The notes: generated by a model from the letters alone, not told the origin. Counted from the first letter of the stretch, positions 32,601 to 44,490 are shown. The stretch is DNA of 64,000 nt from Adineta ricciae (GCA_905250025.1 CAJNOJ010000100.1:216520-280519), one strand, 5' to 3'. Numbers and translations are program-made.

Positions 32601-33037
32601 AGAGTACACCACCTTCTCCATTTTCCCTTAGATCCAAACAAAGGAAAAGCACGAGCAAGTAAGACATATGAACTATGTTTTGTTTGTACTTTTCAATCTT
32701 TGTTTAGAACCACAAGTTGGACGTAAATACAGTGACGATGATGGTTGGTCTGGAAGTTTCGTTACATACTTCCTTTTGTTTACTTTATTCGTCGTTGTTG
32801 GTTACTTGGTCTTACATAATAAGAATAAAGTATGTGCTCGCATAATGAGTGTCTTTCGCAAGAAACAGAGAACAAACAAGACGGACGTTGTTGTTGTTGT
32901 TTTTTCTTTTCTAATGCTTCTTTTAGGTCTTGGGTTTATTAATTGAAGGTTGTAGACGAAACCGTTCATCATCTGGACGTCGTAATGGCAGCAGTTCGAG
33001 TTCAACACGATATCAACGCTTGTCCCAGTCATCTTAG
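29613..33037 (+). CDS. TGOLN2-like: TGN38/TGN46-like trans-Golgi type I membrane protein (isoform A, tail ending in YQRL motif)
   Basis: Sixteen exons (29613-30141, 30293-30877, 30926-31012, 31076-31150, 31201-31245, 31295-31345, 31443-31466, 31532-31603, 31664-31699, 31896-32009, 32066-32173, 32426-32482, 32552-32581, 32632-32658, 32708-32829, 32927-33037) give about 690 residues. There is a signal peptide (MNLFLIVLSLIFFHGNSISG), a Cys-containing luminal head, a very long Lys/Asp/Glu-rich disordered lumen, one membrane span (FVTYFLLFTLFVVVGYLVL) and a tail HNKNKVLGLLIEG...TRYQRLSQSS. Human TGN46 has HNKRK...FVLEG...YQRL at the same place; YQRL is the AP-2/AP-1 sorting signal that cycles it between trans-Golgi and surface. 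Introns 1-14 are all phase 1 and exons 2-14 are multiples of three, so any can be skipped in frame. A polyadenylation-type AATAAA-like run follows the stop. Confidence 0.8.
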
Positions 33038-33208
33038 AATAAATAACTAAATAAAAACAACCAACGTCCGTCTCTATGTTTTTCTCATAAAATTGTCTTT
33101 GTCCCTCTGTCTCCTCTTTGACATACTTTGTAATCCTAGCTACTTTTTATAGTTGTTTCACGTCGATGTCTTGTCATTTTTCAATTTCTTTGTTTTTCTT
33201 TTCTCAAG

Positions 33209-33370
33209 TTAATGGCATATGTTCTCGAAGGTCGTCGAACAAGCGGCTCACGCACTGGCAGTCGGCCATCTCATCGTGGTTATGAAAAATTAAAGAATAT
33301 AAATGATATCATACCAATTGATGATACAAATCCTGTATCAGATAAAGAGGCTGTTATATTAAAAGCTTAA
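33209..33370 (+). CDS. TGOLN2-like: alternative last exon of the TGN46-like gene (isoform B tail)
   Basis: After a strong pyrimidine tract and AG (33185-33208) an open exon of 53 codons joins in frame to the same donor at 32830. It reads LMAYVLEGRRTSGSRTGSRP, then RGYEKLKN, an acidic end and a stop. The pattern (hydrophobic...EG, Arg/Ser-rich linker, Tyr-x-x-Leu) repeats that of the first tail (VLGLLIEG...RYQRL) and of mammalian TGN46 (FVLEG...YQRL). The two exons therefore look like tandem duplicates used as alternatives, giving a YQRL tail or a longer YEKL tail with the same membrane span. The first exon has its own poly(A)-like signals, so the choice could be made by splicing or by 3'-end use. 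Expression is not shown. Confidence 0.7.
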   Translation, partial: LMAYVLEGRRTSGSRTGSRPSHRGYEKLKNINDIIPIDDTNPVSDKEAVILKA

Positions 33371-34590
33371 ATTAAATTATTTCAATTTTTTTCTTCTTAT
33401 CGGACTGAAACTATATATACAAAAAGAACTGTGATTTAATCTTCTTTTCATTTATCATGTTTTTTTTGTCGGTCTTTCAATCTTTTTTTTTCTTTTCTGT
33501 TCTCCTGTTTTTTCTTTGTTTTCCGTTCGGTATTTTATCTCTTTTGATTACTCTCATATGTTTTCTCACGCATCTAGTTCAAGCTTAATGTTCTCGTAGA
33601 AATTCAACCTTTGGTTTGCTGGAGTTATTGTTATTACTACCAATCATATCGTCGTTGTTCCTTTGGCTTAAGTTTTGTGTTTTGTGTAACTGTAAGAAAT
33701 AAAACAGAAAGAAAGTTTTCTCTTCAATTCGTTCGTTAGAAAGCAAGTGGAAAAGATACGCTTGATTGGTAACGGTTTTTACAATGAAAAAAAACTGAAT
33801 AAGTTTTCGTCATATGATTTTGTTGATTGCTCGAAGTACCAGATCGTTGTCCAAATCTTTTCACGTGTTACCATTCAACTTTTATTGATTGGAAAGAAAT
33901 TCACCTGTAACTGAATGAAATTGGCTGTCGATGAAACGTATCTTTGATTGCAAATTGTATTTCAAATAGCAATCATTCATTTACTAAAGGAGAAAAACGA
34001 CTGTAATATGATGTATTGTCTCTGGCCATACAACATGTGATTTGATTGTAGAATTATTTTTTAGTACATAATGTACTTTTTCTTCAACTGTTAATTTTAA
34101 TCTTTCGAATGCAAATGTGCCTAAATTAATCACGTTGAACCATACTCAAACAATAGTATTTACCGTTCAAATTGAGGGGGTCAATATACATGTAAAATTC
34201 TTTGTTTGTGATTTTATTTTATCCTCAACATCTTGTTGTTTTATAAATTTTGATACATCGATTAATTTTGTAAATCGCTATTTGTATTAAGTAATGATAA
34301 TGTTTTTACAAAGGCGGTTGATTTTATGAAAAAGTCATATTTTGTATCCGATGGACTGATTTGCATGAGTTGATCTGTTGTATTTTTAATTTTATTTGAT
34401 ACTATGTATGTAAAAAGTGTGTTGTTAACAAATACCTTTAAGCAAAATGATAATGAATGATTTCATCATGAGAATCATCGAGAGAAACTTGTTCGTAGAA
34501 ACAAAAGTAAAATATGGAGAAATATCTTTCGACTTATCTTGAATTTCTAACTATGCTTAGTAATATCGTCGAAAATATTGAATACAACAT
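33371..34590. other. intergenic region
   Basis: This is the 3' flank of the TGN46-like gene. It is T-rich at 33390-33560, then AT-rich with no open frame of note. Confidence 0.4.
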
Positions 34591-34599
34591 CATATGATG

Positions 34600-37500
34600 A
34601 CGTTTATGCAGTATTACTTTTTAGAGATAACTTTTAGGAAAAATATTGTTTTTATTTTCAAATATACGTTAGCAAAAAATGAACGAAAAACGAGAAAAAA
34701 AATCAAAACAGAGCTCAGAATTCTTTTGGCTGATTCGATTGAAGATAAAACTGATCGAATTATTCATAATTCTTTCAACATTTCTCATACGTTATTCTCG
34801 TTACTTATTTTATCATACGAACAGTGAACAGACGTTCGATTGTTTGTTCATCTACAATTGTTCATCTCTTTGGTTTGGTTCAGCATGTCAATATCAATTA
34901 ATTAATGATAAACAAATTCCATCTGGTATACTGGTTCGGAAAACTTCTCTTAGACATGATTCACTATTATTGAACATAGATTTTCCCGTTGGCACCTGAT
35001 ATTCATTCTTAAGCTGATATATTTTCGTGGTTCGTCATCAATGTGTCTCATTTGATGTGAAATCTTCGATGGTGTTTATGATTATGTTCATGGCGAAGTC
35101 GAAGAATTCTGCGATTTATTAGAAGAAAATCATTGTTCAAACGATGAAAGGCATAGCATAAGAATCTGAAGACCGATGTATCTCATTTTCGACGTTTGAT
35201 TGTGAAGAAGTGGCACATGGACTTCATCATTACTTATCATTTGGCGATAGTTAAAGTAAGTAACATATAATGCCTTGTTTCTATAGCTTCTGTGAAAGCT
35301 TACGAAATCGACACATGACAAACGGCTCTCTTTACTTCATTCGATTACATTTCAAATTCAGCATATCAACAAATATCTCTTGCGTTTCATTCATCCTGAT
35401 TGTATTGATTTTCTTTCGCATCTGCAAAACCGAACTCTTTGTGAAATGCCTCTGCAACATCGTCCATTGAAACAGCTCGTCTTTCCTGAGTACCCACTAC
35501 TTTATTCATCATTTCAATTTGTTTATCTGACAAATCGATCGATATCGTTATCAACAAATTATATCACACCAGATTTTATCTGTTTTATTGCAACTCGATG
35601 TCCAAGATACCTGTTTTGTTTGGTAGATATTGGAATGCAAAATGATCTACATTATTGTTGCGCTAATAATAAGAAGCACAGAAGGAGATTCCGTCTCTTC
35701 TGGCAACTATTTTTCAAGGATGTTTAGAAACTATTGGAAATGAAAAATCTTTATCAACTAGTAAAACGACAAATTCTATTGGGAGTGTTGATAGTCTATG
35801 GATCGGCCTACACAAAACATTTCGATTTGTATATTTTTGAGATCGCTATCAGCATTTATGGGAAGAAATCAAAATGGAGGATACGGATGAAAACGATTTC
35901 AACTTACGGCCATGCGATATTCCGAACACTAGATATAACCAACACTTGCACTGTTTGAGTGGTATTGATGAACTTGATTGTTCTAACCACATATGTTCAG
36001 CGAACGAGCTTATTTGTTATGATATAATGCTAATACCATGCAGCAAATACGATTGCTTACCAGTACTACAACTAGTAGATTATTATACTCAATTTAATCC
36101 GTTCAGACCTTCTTCTGTTGTATTTTTTAAGAGTGATATTGTTAAAAATTATATGAATTACTTATTCTGAAATGACTGAAAATGCGTTACTATGTAACGT
36201 CTTTCTAAAGGTCATTTCATATTGTCGAATGTCGATTACAATCAGAACATTTGTTTAATGCCTATATATTCTGGGCCTGGCCGTCATACTGGGTATAGGA
36301 TTCTTAGAGACAAACAAGAGATGTACAGATTCAATTCGAATTCGTATTATGGAATTCGACTGCGTCCATCTTTCTTCAATCATCACGTGTAGGTTATTTT
36401 CCATCAATTCTTCTTCTAGTCTAATTCGGCTCACGATGCCAACGGCAAAGTTAACATATCAGGTTCACACATAAAATGCCCATTTTTCAGGTAGTCGTAA
36501 TGCTCATAGATGATCAAACTATTCACGTGCCAAAGCGTGATTGCGAAATCAAATATCATTTTTATTTACTTTATCTTTCTTGACTAAAGAATTCTTCGAT
36601 AAATTATTCAATCCGTATTGATATTTTCAATCGGATAACTTTAACACATTGGGCAAGTTTGTTCTTACCTATCCCACTCTCATTCTTTCCAGTCGATCGT
36701 ATTGCTGCACAATTGCTCATCCCCTTCTATCCTTAACACGTGGAAATCATGGAAAATATCTCAAACATATCGACAAAAATTCACCATATTTTTGTCTATG
36801 CGATTCAGGGGTATTCAGGATTAAATGTTCATCCGATTCATTCTGTCTCTATTCGTCCATACGCATCTGTCAATTGTATAAAGTTGGTACAAAATTTTGT
36901 CAAAAACATAGAGCATATCAATCAAAAATTAATCCTTATCAAAAAGATGGACAGTGTGTCCCGAATTTCTGCAGATAACTTCACATGCATTTGTAAAGAA
37001 GCCTTTTTCGGACATCGGTGGGAAAATAATCAGAATAGGATTGATATTGAAGTTATCAATCGAACCATCTCAACAAAAAATCCTGTTTTAATTCATTTAA
37101 TTACAATTTATGACACGTCTGATCTCATGCTCAAAGCACGATGCTAAAACAAATTAAATATCGACAAAATCAAATAACCATTCTGACAACATGCCCATTT
37201 CACTTGTATCTCGGGAACTTCTCCACGGTGATTTCTATTTAACTTTCAAATGCGAAGAATTTATCAAATCCGAACATATTCAAACAACACATTCAAAACT
37301 TATCATTATCTTCATCGTGTTGAATATTATTCATTGTTCTGTCGACAAAACAAACAATTGATGTGTTTGTATAATGAAATATACATGTGTGTATGTGATC
37401 AAGATCGCTTTTCAACTTGTTTTCCGTTTAACCAAGGTACAACATATGATTGTGATCAGTCAGAAAATCCATGTGGCAACAATGGCAAATGCTTTTTAGC

Positions 37501-37760
37501 AAATCAAACTTGTTCAAGTTCAAACAAATGTATAATGTATATCATTACCAATCATTCTATATTCTCGCTCTTCTATTTCTTTTCTCTTTGCTTAGATGGT
37601 GCCGTATAAAATCCTTTTATCTGCCCTTTCGTTCTCTTGTATATATAAACATCTGTCTGTTCTTATTTGGGATGATCTTTCTGTCGCTTTCGTCTTTTTT
37701 TGTCTTCTTGATGCTATTGCTTATCTGAACATACCGGCTCAATGATGTATTCGTTTGTTC
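34600..37760 (+). pseudogene. decayed LDLa/EGF-module receptor gene
   Basis: Scattered plus-strand pieces in shifting frames, with many stops, still show modules of the bdelloid LDLa/EGF membrane-protein family: NCSSLWFGSACQYQL (EGF end) at about 34855; CEIFDGVYDYVHGEVEEFC with DLLEENHC (LDLa-like) at about 35060-35130; TPDFICFIATRCPRYLFC at 35570-35620; GIDELDCSNHICSANELIC at 35960-36020; CICKEAFFGHRWENN at 36990; and YDCDQSENPCGNNGKCF (EGF) at 37450. Intact relatives carry these in the same order before a 7TM or single membrane domain. No frame is continuous for more than about 130 codons, so this is an old pseudogene of a host gene. The ends are approximate. Confidence 0.6.
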
Positions 37761-38199
37761 GTGGTATAGTGTAAATTCTAACTGTAAGTCTGCTTGGTTG
37801 TCATGGTAAAAAAAGCTTTTTAATTTAAAGAAAGGAAAAATTATATAGCCTCAATTATAATATAAAATTCCATTTCCTATGGCTACTCAAAATGTGCATA
37901 ACATATTAATAGTTGTATTCAATGGTTGCAGACGTCACCTTCTCTTGAAATATTCAAAGTAGCAATTGACTGTACTTATCATCGTGCCCTTCAAAAACAA
38001 ATCAAGGGGGAAACGATATACCGGAATTTCAACACTCCGAAACTCCAAACAACACTCCACATAGTCCTTCAACATCTTGAGTTTTCTCTAAAGATATTGA
38101 ACTATAATTCATCACTTGAAGCCTATTACATGTTGTATTACATATCTGGAGTTAATCATTTCTCCCTTAGGAGTGATACTGGCTGAACGCTCCTGAAAT

Positions 38200-38945
38200 T
38201 TTATTAATCTTCTTTTCGCTCATATACTATTAGTGAAATTAATCTGTAATCAAATAGGATCATGAAAGAAAAAAGAGCCTTTGATACAAAGATAATAAAT
38301 TGAAAGGCATACTGGATGAATTTTTCAAAATGCTGTGATCAATTACGAGTAGGAGATACTCTTCAAAATTTACTCTGGATCCTCCAAACAATGATTACTT
38401 ATTCAAGATCTTAAGACAGGCTTCTCATGGATAAATTTTAATGAGCAGAAAATGTTCACGTTTCACTTTGCTAAAATAAGGACAAGTGACTTATAAAGTT
38501 CAGATAATGTTAGCTTAAATCCCTCTCCATATTTAAAGTTCCCCGAGGACTTATATATTCCATCATTTTTGAAAATTTTAGGTACCTAAGCTCTCAGAGG
38601 TTTTGGCGGATTTTATGTGATTATAAATTTTTTTTTGAGTTAATACTACTCCCTTACCTCAAAGTCTATTGGCTTCTCAAATTTTGCTGTAAGAAAAACA
38701 TAAAAAAACGCCAGAAAAAGTTTTGCAAAAATAGGAAAACTTCTATTATGAGGGGGTAGCTTTTAACCGGGGAGGGGTTTAATTCACATCATGTGCTTAA
38801 ATCCTCTCTGATGCATTCTGACGTACATCTCATATAGATTATCGTTATCTCTTATATAAGTATATGAAGTTTTTTTTAAAGTACATTAATTAACTTTCAG
38901 TTTCAGAAAATACAGCCGCCCGAACAGATTTCATTTCTCCAGTCA
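38200..38945. other. intergenic region
   Basis: AT-rich spacer before the next GPCR. It contains G-rich words around 38750-38778 (GAGGGGGTAGC, CCGGGGAGGGG) and nothing coding. Confidence 0.4.
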
Positions 38946-39959
38946 ATGGATAACAGGACAAATTCGCCGATAAACTTTGTTTTAGCGTCTCTTTCGATAT
39001 TTCATGGTTCATTGGCTTGTGTTATTTCACTTATCATCTTTATAGCAATTATTTGCTATTACTATACGAATCATCGAATCAAACCGCAAAATAAAATTAT
39101 ATTTATTCTATGTGCCAATATTTATTTTATCTTATTCGCTAGTACACTCATAGTGATGATATCAGATATTCGAAGACTCTTAGGTGATATTTATGGTTAC
39201 AATTTAAATTCATCATCATGCGTATTCAATGGATATGCTCTTTGTGTGATACTATGCGTACTATATAGTAGTTTCACCATTCAAGTAAGTCTATTGATTA
39301 AAAAGTAGTGAATTTCGCTTTTATTATCTACATTCTAGGGCTTCTATCGTCTTTGTCGTGTTGTATATTCATCGTATCGGCACATGCAAACGCCTAGATT
39401 ATATGCTTTTGCAATACCTATTCAAATAATTTATTTTTGTATAATTTTCTCTCCACTTCTTATATGGCACGATATTTCATATATACCCACCGAATACAAC
39501 TGTTTTATTCCAGCGACTAGTGTGCGTGGTATGCTTTGGCTTTATATCCTTGGTTACGGGTTGCCAACTTGGGGTTTAATGCTAATGTACCTGAAGATTT
39601 CTCGATACATCTATAATCAACCACATGCTCAAAATACAGTAGTCGGAAATCGATCTACTCGAGATATTGTTGTCATTCAGCGTATTATGATTCTAGTTGG
39701 AATACTGCTTGTACTTGCTCTACCTGGTACTATTTTATTGCTCATCTATTACATTACTGGATATGAATGTTCATTCGGCTACCGTCTTCAATCTGCTACA
39801 TTACAGATATCTCTGCTTATACTGAGCGTTTTGATAGTTTTCATGACACCACAATTAAAGAATAATCTAATGACGACGTATCAGAAAACTCGAGTAGTTC
39901 CAATGCATACTTCAGAAAGCGTAATACATCAAAATCGAACTCGTATTACTCTTTCGTAA
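38946..39959 (+). CDS. rhodopsin-like G protein-coupled receptor
   Basis: Exons 38946-39284 and 39339-39959 with a 54-bp intron give 319 residues. Seven hydrophobic segments are present. At the TM3 end the DRY position reads FYRLCR, TM4-5 flank a loop with a cysteine (EYNCFIP) that could pair with SSSCVFNG before TM3, and TM7 ends LIVFMTPQLKNNL in place of NPxxY. It belongs to the divergent bdelloid orphan receptors; the ligand is unknown. The membrane topology is the main evidence. An ATG right after a T/C-rich stretch fits the start. It lies just downstream of the decayed LDLa/EGF gene but is a separate, intact frame. Confidence 0.7.
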
Positions 39960-40550
39960 GACCAACTTCTCGCCCAATAACAAGATTGAAGTATATGCAC
40001 AAAATTGTGACTTTAAATTGTTACTACAAAATGTTCCTGATACCCTTTCATCTCACTAGAATATTTCTTTACATCGTCATAATAAACTTATGATTTTCTC
40101 GAAGTCTCTGTTTTATTTGCTAATACGTCTTAATAAAACCAAGTTGACTAATCCGATGTATGGTGCTCTGAAGACTTTCATTTTATGCTCTATAAAAATC
40201 TGACGACTTGATAAAGAACCTACAGGATTACTTAGGATGATTGAACTTGTCGGATTTATAAGCTTGAGAAATAGTTTTGAAATTTTCTCAACGTTCTGTT
40301 CATAATTAAGAAATTTTCAAAATGACGCTGAATCAAACTCCAATCAGTAGTATGATAGTGAACGAATTTTGCGTATTCTTTTGAGTGAAGGCCTCGTGTA
40401 ATTTGAATAATAAAGCCATATGTTCTCTTTTCTAAAATTTACAACGTGATACAAAGAATTAATTAATGAAAGAGGATATACGGCAATGATAAATAATGAT
40501 TAAGCAGTTGCGACGAGTATGAACAATGGGATTTGCTGAGCTGAGCCTTC
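39960..40550. other. intergenic region
   Basis: The 3' flank of the GPCR, with AATAAA-type words at about 40080 and 40133, and no gene-like stretch. Confidence 0.4.
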
Positions 40551-40599
40551 AAATCAATCTCTTCATTTAAAATTGTATTCGCTGCAAAGAAGGAGACAA

Positions 40600-40725
40600 A
40601 TAATTGAGAAAAGATGCTGATTGGTGTGCTTCGATCGCTGCGAACAGTTTGAATCCGACATACAATCAAGATACAGATTTAAATGCCGTTGCGCATTGGT
40701 CAACCGAAATCAATTCTTGTTATTT
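40600..40725 (+). pseudogene. stray fragment of a dynein heavy chain exon
   Basis: About 125 bases starting near 40600 match, with divergence and short deletions, the dynein exon at about 48620-48755: GATTGGTGTGCTTCGATCG, GCTGCGAACAGTTTGAATCC, ACATACAATCAAGATACAG and TTGGTCAACCGAAATC are recognisable counterparts. The surrounding sequence is unrelated to the dynein gene. It is a dead fragment copied from the neighbouring gene or from a paralogue. Confidence 0.65.
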
Positions 40726-41039
40726 GCTAATGGATCCAAACAGTGGCGTATCAAAGGGATCATAGGCCAAATGGGCGATTGCTCGTTGACATTTTACTTT
40801 GCCAGAATTTTTATATATGTTTTTGATTAGTCGAGACAACAATGAATTTTTACGAAATTCTGTGTATTATCTCAGATTATTTCAAGCATTTTATAAATTT
40901 TTTTCAAAAATATTTCTAATTCATCCGCATTTTTGAAAATTGAAAAAAAGATTTTAACTTCTTTGGAAATGTATTAGAGAAGAAAAATACTCTCCAGTGA
41001 GGATTTGACTAATTCAGTTCCTTCGCCTAACCACTGTCA

Positions 41040-42128
41040 ATGGAAATCGTTGATTTTTCTTTGTTATTTTTTCAGTTCCACTCATTTTCATACAAACTGA
41101 TCAATCGAGTGAGATTGGTTCAATGCTCAGATGACATTTCATTTGACACAAAAAACGAATACGCAATCTTTTGCGTCGAACTACGAGAAATTCATTTGAA
41201 TAGGTGGTCAAAAGGCAAATTATTCGATTTTAATCCAGAAGACTCATTGCAATTGAATTGGTTGCTGTCCCATCCGTATGTTTTCAAACGCAATCGATCT
41301 TTCGCCATTTTATTTTGTTTTAAACACCTCATCCAGCCAATCTTGTTTGTCTTGGTAACTGAAAGTTTACTGGAAAATAGTAAAAGCCTTGCTCGTCTTT
41401 ATCAGAACATCATCTTTACTGTTGTCCTCCATAGACATACTTGTAACACTGAACATTCAAAAGATGTCAAAAAGCATTTTTCAACTCGACGAATATCATT
41501 TGTCCAGATGGTGAGTTTCCGTCATCTTCGATTTGCTGATCATTTTCTTCAATTCGATTGTTGTTGATGCGGGTCACAGTTCGTGTTCCGGTGGTTTGTT
41601 CGTTTGCAATGATCAAAAGAAAAGTTTTCATCAATTGACTGCGAGAAGAATGTTCTTCAGAGTTTCTTTGTACCCGATGCTATCTGTTGTAGTAAGTGAC
41701 TGGAAACGAATGGGAAATACAACTTCATCAACCGAACACGCAGACGATCATGAACATTGTTTTTTGTTCATATGTATACAGATGTGATGGTCAACATAAT
41801 AAATGTCAAAAGAAACTTCAATCAGTTCCATGATTCAGAAAAAGCCCTTTCACCCAACTGGAGCAAACTTTTCTCCATGGGATATTTTCAAATTCATCGC
41901 TTCACTCTGATCTTAGAAATCAGCGATTATCAACACACAATATTCGTTCGTTTCCATCTTGTTTTCAATGAAACAAGCAAATGTTGTACTGAAACTGCTA
42001 TGATGAATCTCTGTCATGATCAACATTACAACCGAAGATCGTTGATTTGGACTGAATCGCAAATCGAATCGAAATTGATTTTATTCGAAATAATTGTCCT
42101 GTTTTCTCTATCAATAGTCCGACGTTAA
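41040..42128 (+). pseudogene. unrecognised coding-like remnant
   Basis: Overlapping plus-strand open stretches (41040-41567, 41533-41787, 41757-42128) have protein-like composition, for example KGKLFDFNPEDSLQLNWLL and SQIESKLILFEIIVLF with scattered Trp and Cys, but I could not join them with convincing splice sites into one frame. They may be pieces of a decayed gene or exons of a gene I cannot reconstruct. The family is not recognised. Confidence 0.3.
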
Positions 42129-43008
42129 GCTTGAATCTGTCTCTCCTGTTCGTTCGATTCTTCAAAGAACTACTAAATATTCCAGATGAAAAAGCCTCAT
42201 GTTAAGAAGGCATAACTTGTTGTCTATTGGTCAAGGGGTCATATAGATGCTGCCTATATCACTAAGCGTTCTGTTGTGTAGATCAAGTTTGTTTTCCGAC
42301 TTTTGTTCTCATGAAAATCTTTCGATCGATTGTTTAGATTCATTGTTGTCGGAAAGGATATCTTTGTGATCCGCGATATATTCATCGTTAACAACTTTCA
42401 TTTAATGATAAAGATGTTTGTACCAATCTCATGGAGTAACCAATGCACAATAATTTGTTCCTTTGGCGTTTTTCTAGGATGTTAGTTGTGAATCGAATGA
42501 ATCACTATGTTGTCCAATGACATATCGCTATAATGACGAACACTTGATATGTCAAATAAATCCGACACAAGAAGAAGAACTTCCTCAGATGGAATCTTCA
42601 CTGTCCAACATATTTTGTACAAAAAATGAAACGCACACCCACCCTCAATCAATCCTTCGTTTTCTGTCACTTTTCTTCGTATTTCAATGAGAAATCGCTT
42701 TTGTTTTTAGGATGTTTGTTACGATGATGATCATCATCATTGTTGTCCGTCCAATAAAGTCGGTGTGGTTATCTATCTTGGTCTTTCATTGATTAAAAGA
42801 GAAAAATATGGAAATGAAAATTTTTTATTGAATTTTTATTCAGAAATTGCAATACTATTGATTTGGATCATACAACAGCAATGATTCTACAATATATCTA
42901 GCCGTTCTATGATTCGAAGTTTTGAAAAAAGTTTGCTGGGTTTACAGAAGTGGTAATTGGTGAGATTCATTATCAAGAATGGGCATTCAATTGATCACTG
43001 TGAAAAAA
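42129..43008. other. intergenic region
   Basis: No gene-like frame and no repeat. It includes a short ATGATGATCATCATCAT word at about 42723. Confidence 0.35.
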
Positions 43009-43531
43009 TTAAATGAGCCGAAATTTGTATAGGAGAAAGACAATGGTATCACCGAATAATGTACCAATCATGAAAGCCCTTCTCCCATAGGCCGGCGCCA
43101 AATCCGAATTTTCTGGAAAAAAGCCATTGAATAGTAAGCAAAGACAAATATTGAAACGAATCTACCTGTTTCGACTGCATTCGAATAACTATGAAGTGCT
43201 GACGGTGATGCTTCAGAACCTTCAGACCAATTTGCGTCGTATTCCTAGAAAGAAATAATCATGCCATTTTTGCCCGGTAGTTTCCGTCGAGAATCGACGA
43301 AGAATGGCTTTCTTCGACATGTGAAGTGGACGAGAACAGAATTTGTTTGTGTTAGGCCTCTCTTCCCTATCCTTTTTATTTTGTATATACAGCGACAAGA
43401 GAACAGAAAGAAACGTGATTGCGCGAGATAGGATCACGTCCAAGATCTCTCCGAACAGTAACTGAAAATGAACCGCTATTTACACCGATCGAATACAAAG
43501 AGATAGACGGGATGATACCCTGTGACATCAT
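43009..43531 (-). CDS. small protein with C-terminal membrane span, tentative
   Basis: Proposed exons 43531-43391, 43244-43166 and 43112-43009 join in frame (146- and 53-bp introns) for 107 residues. The N-terminal exon is Ser/Arg-rich (SVTVRRDLGRDPISRNHV). The second is acidic (EYDANWSEGSEASPSALH). The last ends in a hydrophobic segment, RRAFMIGTLFGDTIVFLLYKFRLI minus its flanks, that could be a tail anchor. The second splice (ACAG|GTAGAT ... TTTTCCAG) and the tail look sound. The first exon and its donor (GCT|GTATAT) are less certain and the true start may lie elsewhere. No family is recognised. Confidence 0.4.
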
Positions 43532-43787
43532 CTTAACAATGGATACATTTCTAGCAAGACGAAACGACAATATTTAGTTTACATAAGAGAATAATGTGTA
43601 CATTAATTCATGAAAATGTAACACAATCAATATATGCACATAAAAGTCATCCTATAAACTCTCGGCCCTGATCAAAATTAGTTTACACATACGTAAGAAG
43701 TGAGTGGCACTTAATTGCACCTATGTAAACATCGATTATTGTAGACAATCTTTGAAGTGACTTGTTTGTAACTGATATTACTCCAGT
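43532..43787. other. intergenic region
   Basis: Spacer between the tentative small gene and the MITE-like repeat. No coding sign. Confidence 0.3.
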
Positions 43788-44163
43788 TTAGGGTGAGGGT
43801 GTAACTAGGAGAATTTGTATAATCCAAATCATCATAGCAACCAGCCTATTTTCCAGGTGGTTTCATAAACTACAGATTGATTGATGTATGACAATATAAT
43901 TATAGAAATAGAAAGTGATGCAAACCTATTCAGACCATTTCCAGACTAATACGTACTCATAGAAAGTAAATTACGTGTTGTTTTTGCTTATTGAAAATAG
44001 ACTGGTTACATTATGCATGAGTTGCCTAATTCGACGTACATTATAAATGGACAACCAACAGCCTAATATCAATTCCAAAATGAATGCACACCCGTAGGAA
44101 CAGATCTAGGAATAGATTTAGTTTTTGCTATACACCCACCCACTCTCACCTTCACCCTGTAAA
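43788..44163. mobile_element. MITE-like repeat with TTTAGGGTGAGGGTG-type inverted ends
   Basis: The left end reads TTTAGGGTGAGGGTG. The right end, in reverse complement, reads TTTACAGGGTGAAGGTGAG, an imperfect terminal inverted repeat about 376 bases apart. The right half recurs in truncated form at 9285-9460. There is no coding capacity inside. A clear target duplication was not found, so the exact ends and the superfamily are uncertain. Confidence 0.4.
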
Positions 44164-44490
44164 TATTTCTATCACTTTTCGGTTTTAGAGCATGTGCGAT
44201 AAAGAATTTGTTATTAGAAATATATAATATTCAAAATCGAAAAGGATAGTGAGTTGTATCTAACGACATCTATTGAATTGTTCATTGATTATTTCGCATG
44301 ATTCCAATGATGAAACGTTCTTTTTTTCCCAAAATCGATATGATAAATAAAATATCGATTGACCAGAGAGGTTTCGAATTCGAACAAGGTGTTGTTGTTA
44401 GCAACAAGTATTAAAATGGTAGATGTTATTGATTGATATGTCCATGCGTAATATTAAACTTTATTTTAACCTTTCTCAAATAGATTAATC

